A stretch of DNA of 64,000 nucleotides from Enoplolaimus lenunculus. Lineage: Eukaryota; Nematoda; Enoplea; Enoplida; Thoracostomopsidae. Below are positions 59,604 to 64,000 of the stretch, one piece after another (the stretch's first letter is position 1; every line of letters begins with the position of its first letter). Location: NCBI GenBank assembly GCA_030248215.1, contig JASANG010000102.1, forward strand, positions 124,001 to 188,000. The letters are read 5' to 3'. The position numbers were made by a program, and so were the translations under genes. The notes beneath the pieces were generated by a model, which worked only from the letters and a program-made list of their open reading frames with translations, was not told the DNA's origin and ran no database searches.

Positions 59604-60100
59604 CACCCTAATTGGTTCATTTTTTCAGCTGTAAAAAGAATTTTTAGCAAAAAATAAGCAAACCTATAACCTAACGCCATTTCAACGCGTAATTACAAAG
59701 CACAACTAAAATACTGAGGTAACTGAAGTTACTCAAACTGTATTCAGTTTATAAACAAACGTAAAATTTAAAAGCGTCAACCGCAATAACTGTACCAATT
59801 AAATATTTCAATTTCAAATTACCCGTATGAATTACCAGAAATAATGAAACAATGATATTAACGGGTTGCGAACGAACAATACCCATACCAATCTGATTTT
59901 AACCTGGTTATGCTATTTTTGTTTATGAATAAAATTAAATGTGTATTACTTTAAATTTTCTTACCATGAAGATTGTATTATGTGCGTAGGGTTTTTACGT
60001 TTAGCTCAAATCACATGCTAGTGCTATGAAGTGTCACAGGGATCGTTTTTATCTTCCAATCCATCCTGTTTGAAAAAGCAGTAAGGCGTTGTCTTAAAAT

Positions 60101-60215
60101 ACTGTAGTGAATCGCTTAGGAGGGCTGATATCTATTTGGACTCTCTAGAGGGTACACCATGTTATTTTGTTACGGACTGTTGTTTATTTTTCATCCGGCC
60201 CTCTACCCACTGTTA
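60101..60215 (-). repeat. End fragment of a CTGTAGTGACCC MITE
   Basis: tactgtagtgaatcgcttag to tgttacggactgttgtttat; only one end is present. Confidence 0.6.
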
Positions 60216-60794
60216 AGTATGATTTTGAGCTGTCACTCAGCTTACATGTTTCAGGTTTCAAAGTTTAGTGGTAATAGTAGATTTCGACTTGCTTATAAAG
60301 AATTCTGGTAAACACTCAAAATACCGGCAAAAGTGTTGCACATTAATCCCGAAGCCAGCTCACATTGCTAGGGGGGGTTGAAAATTATTCAGGAGGGGCA
60401 AAATTTTTCCAGGGGAGGAGCTATAAGCCCCTTTGGCACCCTTTGGCTGCGGGCCCGTTGCACATGCGTGCAACTACATTTACTAGTTTAATTATATTGA
60501 CCGTTTTATTACTGTGATAAAAAAACAACAATAAAACAACTTATAAGAATCACTTTTGTAGCCTCTACATATACAAATAATGTATCTGAATAAATTTTAA
60601 GCCTAAAATATACTTAAGAAACGTTTCTGCCGATCGTTGCAAAATATACTCTCGATGTAAAATGTTAAAATGAAAAAACTATTCAATTAAATTGAACGCA
60701 GATTCAAAACTGCAAAAATTCATTAAAGTGACACTGCCATAAGCGCAGCCAGGATATATTTTATTCTGGTATGGTATTGTAATTGCTGTAATAG

Positions 60795-60993
60795 CCAATG
60801 TTCATTTAAGGGGCGTAACAGTAGATTAAGCGTATTCCTAAGCCTAAGCCTAAGTCTAAGCGTTGCAAAAATGTGTTCCTAAGCCTAAGCCTAAGCCTAA
60901 CCCTAAGCAAAAAAATATAATCTAGAATTGCAAAACCTACTCTTTTATGGACCTACCAGAAACCTGGACACCCCTTAAGGTAACATGGGCCGC
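60795..60993 (-). mobile_element. TTAGGC MITE, subfamily B
   Basis: Left gccaatgttcatttaagggg; long cctaagc arrays on both sides of gcgttgcaaaaatgtgttcc; right ccccttaaggtaacatgggc. Closely similar to 26383-26580. Confidence 0.9.
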
Positions 60994-60999
60994 TGCAAA

Positions 61000-61720
61000 T
61001 ATAGATTTTTACCGTGCCCAGAAATTTCAGATAGTGATTTAGTTCTCGTACATTCATAGCAAAGCCTTATTCAAAGACACAGGGGAAGGGCTTCGGTGCA
61101 TTTGAGCGTTGAACTAGCCGGGAGTCTTGGTGGTCATACTGAATTCGGGAAGGTTCAGATAGTAAGGGACCTACATGAGTGCAATATTGGCACCGCTCGA
61201 CGTGCAACGGTCCAAAGAAGTTGTGGTAACGACCAGAACATTAATACAATTTGTTTACTATTGCAATTAAATAAGTTTGCACACCAATTGCAGTCGTGCG
61301 CGACGTAAACAGTTGATTAATATTCAGATAACTGTAATGAATAAATATTTTTTGCCAAAAAATTTGATTTTAAAAAACAATTACAACTGCGTTTTGCTGT
61401 AAATTGCGCAACTTAACAACACTACTCTTTTTAGTTGCGATATTGTGATCACTATATCCGAAATTTGAATCTGTAGAAACACATAAACAGGGCCGCAACA
61501 ATAGGGGGTGAGGGTGAAGACGATGCGCCATCAACTGATATCTTCACCCCCACAGATGCTGAAATTTCTACCGCCAGCACTACAAGAATTTTATTTCAGA
61601 AAAAAATTCTTATTTCTACTATTAATCTCCCTGCATTTATTTAGCAATTTCTGAATACAGGATTGCTCACAGAATTTAGTTATAAGTCCAGGATTTTACT
61701 CGAGATCTCGTTGAACTGTT
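61000..61720. other. Stretch with no recognised feature
   Basis: Nothing assignable. A 70-codon plus-strand open stretch (61096-61308) has no family motif and no clear splice sites. Confidence 0.5.
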
Positions 61721-61722
61721 AA

Positions 61723-61862
61723 CCCATGCAAAGATCAAGGGAGGGGCATTTTTTGTCGGGCTCCGATAAAGCAAGCTTATGGTTTAGACTATTTTTTGCA
61801 TAGGCTTACGCTTAGAAATATGCCCATACTACTGTTACGGCACTGTTCTATACATTAACGAC
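61723..61862 (+). mobile_element. TTAGGC MITE, subfamily A, short and decayed
   Basis: Left cccatgcaaagatcaaggga; right ctgttctatacattaacg. Core reduced to taggcttacgcttagaaata. Confidence 0.7.
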
Positions 61863-62003
61863 TAGTTGAAAACATATTGGTTCATCCAACAAGTTTTAAA
61901 TTCTATAAAGTAGATACGTTCTAGGTAAAACTACCTTCTAAATGGACACACGGTTACAACTCCAATTCCATACGCAGCATTGTATCGCTGTCGTTGTACT
62001 TAC

Positions 62004-62034
62004 TATACGAGATATTATCCACATAAATAGCCAT
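62004..62034 (-). other. Candidate first exon divergent from TMEM17
   Basis: On the minus strand ATG at 62034 begins MAIYVDNISY and reaches a strong donor (tata|gtaagt) after 31 nt, in phase 1. That is the phase needed by the exon at 58793, though the intron would be about 3.2 kb. There is no signal peptide. The ATG lies 195 bp from the TMEM17 ATG. Supported only by donor quality and phase. Confidence 0.3.
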
Positions 62035-62123
62035 CTCATACGAACAAACCAGCTAATAAATGTTAACAACACCCCTAACATTTCATAAAGATATTTTACA
62101 AAAGTACCAAGGTTGATTATCTC

Positions 62124-62156
62124 GTTGCTTGGCAACGGTTGCTGTAACTAAGCAAC
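62124..62156. promoter_or_regulatory. RFX/X-box-like motifs upstream of TMEM17
   Basis: GTTGCTTGGCAAC (62124-62136) is an inverted repeat close to the RFX consensus GTTGCCATGGCAAC. It is followed at 62138-62156 by GTTGCTGTAACTAAGCAAC, a looser inverted repeat. They lie 73-105 bp before the TMEM17 ATG, the usual distance for X-boxes bound by DAF-19/RFX at ciliary genes. Confidence 0.6.
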
Positions 62157-62228
62157 GCAGGCCTGTACAATTTCTGTTAAATTAATTTCGACCAGATAAA
62201 TATTAGCAACTACGCTTTGTAGTCGATA

Positions 62229-63796
62229 ATGGCTGTTGATTTAATTAAAACTGGTAAGTGCGCGTTTAGGTGGAACTGTTTTTCTAAATTTTTTAGTTCA
62301 CAAGCTTATAACTGCCTTGAAACCAGTATTAAGCAGTGCAAAATCTCCACAAAACGTGAAAACTCTATCGCGATTGACAAAAATTGGCAGGTTTGATTTA
62401 CCGCAACATCGGTAGAACGATTATAGTGTAAGACTTAAAAGTTGGCAAATGCCCGAAAATTGATGAAAGCCGGTACCGAAAACACGACTAAATTAACTTT
62501 CACACCGGAACTGGTATCAGTAGATCATTAAGATCATTTGACAAGGCATATTTCTAGATATAACGAAAGCGTTTAGATTAAGGTCCGCATATCTCTATCC
62601 GTTTCCTTCTACGCCCCTGAAACGTAACCGGATTTAGTGGTATTTTTAGCATGGGATATCATATACTTATGACGGTGAGGCCGGAAGTGAAAAATACCGC
62701 AACCGGACGTCACTAAATTTTGACCGAGTTGTAGCGGATACCGGAGTCATATGAAGAGCAAAATTGAGTGGTGAAGATGATGTTCAAATAAGCTAACAAT
62801 AAAGCCACAAAGTGGTGCCACAGGTTACTTTTAAATTTTACACTGCAAAAGGCAATCAAAACTTCCTAAGTTTTAAACGAACTCTTTGAAGGACACAAAT
62901 TAACAATTGGCGCCATGGTAAAGTTTATATAACCCAAGCCACTAGCGTAGTCAATTAATTTTTTTGGATTAGCCACATTAACTGTATTGCTATCTAGAGT
63001 CCCGAACCGCTAGGGCTTGCATCTAGCCGGTGAGTACTTAACCAGGATACTATTTCGAGCGAGGCTATATCTAAGTATAAAAAGTTCTGATCTCCAGTGA
63101 ATGATTTGCAACTGCAAGAACTTCAAAACTGTTTTGTGACCAAACTTGCACATTCAAGTTGCATGTACAAGTTTTTGCGGCAAAAACTTACACGTGTGAA
63201 TAGGACTTTTTAGTATCAAAGTTTTGTCTTTAATTTCAGAACTTGTATCGAGCTTACCACTGCAAATGGCTCTGTATTTCAATGTGTTCTTTTCTCCCTT
63301 TTGGGCAACAACCCATTTTGTTACGCTTGCACAGAAAGTAAGCTTTTATATACAAAACAAATGTTATCGCCATTTGGGCCCATGTCTACTTTAAGGGACG
63401 TCCAGGTTTCTGGTGGGTCCATAAAAGAGTAGGTTATTAGATTCTAGATTATATTTTTTGTTACTTTACAGCAACCGCTGAACTTTTGTCTGTAAATTAA
63501 GATTAATAATTACGCTGCTAATTTATGTACGCTACAACTGTTTCGTGATCAAATAAATTTTAAATTAATCTAATTAACATTTACGCAAAAAACTGAAACC
63601 TTCAGAATACAAAGCGGGTTTGCTAATTTTACAGCAGAAAACCTCAAATTAATAGTTATTTTTTTGTATTTTTCTATTTCAGTTTCACACTCTTGATATC
63701 ACATATCAAGTGATTGTTGTCGCAATCTTCATCGTCAGCTCTATTGTTGAAGCTGTTCGACTTTATCTTGGCTACGCTGGAAACCTATTGGAAAAG
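62229..63796 (+). CDS. tmem-17: TMEM17, ciliary transition-zone membrane protein, first three exons
   Basis: Exons: 62229-62253 (MAVDLIKT), 63240-63337 and 63683-63796; all GT-AG and in phase. The gene continues past the window. The protein reads ELVSSLPLQMALYFNVFFSP and later IVEAVRLYLGYAGNLLEK. Human TMEM17 has EMVSSLALQMSLYFNTYYFP and LIEAIRLYLGYVGNLQEK at the same places, so the TMEM17 rather than TMEM216 branch is favoured. Two membrane segments are visible (around LQMALYFNVFFSPFW and YQVIVVAIFIVSSIVEAV). TMEM17 is a four-span protein of the MKS module at the ciliary transition zone; in nematodes cilia occur on sensory neurons. The start is taken from the first ATG, which lies just before a strong donor. 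X-box-like motifs upstream agree with ciliary expression. Confidence 0.88.
62300..63235 (+). other. First intron of TMEM17
   Basis: Holds ccggta/ccggag-rich DNA (about 62440-62760) resembling the ccgg-type inverted-repeat families, and a CTGCAA foldback fragment (63098-63212). No exon seen. Confidence 0.5.
63376..63465 (+). mobile_element. TTAGGC MITE, subfamily B, left end only
   Basis: gggcccatgtctactttaag, then cgtccaggtttctggtgggt and gattctagattat. Truncated before the TTAGGC core. In the second TMEM17 intron. Confidence 0.75.
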
Positions 63797-64000
63797 GTAC
63801 GCTTTTGCCAATACTTTACCATTAGACATTTTGAGTGTTGTTGTTTTCTATTATCTAATTGGTATCACTGGTTTCATCCATACATATTGTTGGTATTTAG
63901 TTTGTTCTCAAACTTATTCGTGTCCTCACAATTTTTTAGTCAATAAATTGTATTTATAAAAAATGGTAACATCCCTCTCTTAAAAATTGCATTTATCTTT

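Noticed and set aside
1258-63465. A true telomere or chromosome end
   Set aside because: TTAGGC blocks are short, interrupted, in both orientations and bounded by transposon ends inside introns.

Overview
The window is nuclear DNA of an intron-rich nematode with many repeats. Three things point to a nematode: a gene whose first exon is a cuticle-collagen N-terminus followed by Gly-X-Y exons split by phase-1 introns; dozens of short transposable elements carrying internal TTAGGC arrays, the nematode telomere word; and introns and intergenic DNA packed with small inverted-repeat elements. Genes here spread over 4-18 kb with introns up to about 5 kb, unlike the compact genes of Caenorhabditis. 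A large-genome clade I worm such as a mermithid would fit, but that is inference. No sequence search was possible; gene models rest on splice sites, reading phase and family motifs read by eye.

Layout. (1) 52-17939, plus strand: the 3' fifteen exons of an EPLIN/LIMA1-like LIM-domain protein, about 683 residues visible, all joined in phase, ending in one complete LIM zinc finger. (2) 17940-26000: no gene seen; it holds inverted-repeat elements, a GTT/GTA microsatellite and a 21-bp GC-rich minisatellite. (3) 26087-40089, minus strand: in transcriptional order, a cuticle-type collagen (40089 down to 34529), then two PEBP (phosphatidylethanolamine-binding protein) modules, PEBP-A (33900 to 30119) and PEBP-B (29499 to 26087). 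Both PEBP modules begin with a phase-2 acceptor, I find no first exon of their own for either, and the last collagen exon seen ends in phase 2. A collagen-PEBP transcript or shared upstream exons is therefore possible but unproven. (4) 40100-58100: about 18 kb of repeats with no recognised gene, including a 146-bp tandem repeat and a 30-bp minisatellite. (5) 58105-58793, minus strand: a large terminal exon of an unrecognised protein. (6) 62229-63796, plus strand: the first three exons of TMEM17, a ciliary transition-zone membrane protein, with RFX/X-box-like motifs about 75-105 bp upstream. A possible divergent first exon for the unrecognised protein lies on the other side of these motifs.

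The most striking repeat is a roughly 140-225 bp MITE with terminal repeats starting GGCC and a TTAGGC-repeat core, with about 30 copies or fragments in two TIR subfamilies. A second MITE family (about 400-450 bp, TIR CTGTAGTGACCCGAATAAGA) inserts at TA; one copy sits inside a TTAGGC MITE with a clean TA duplication.
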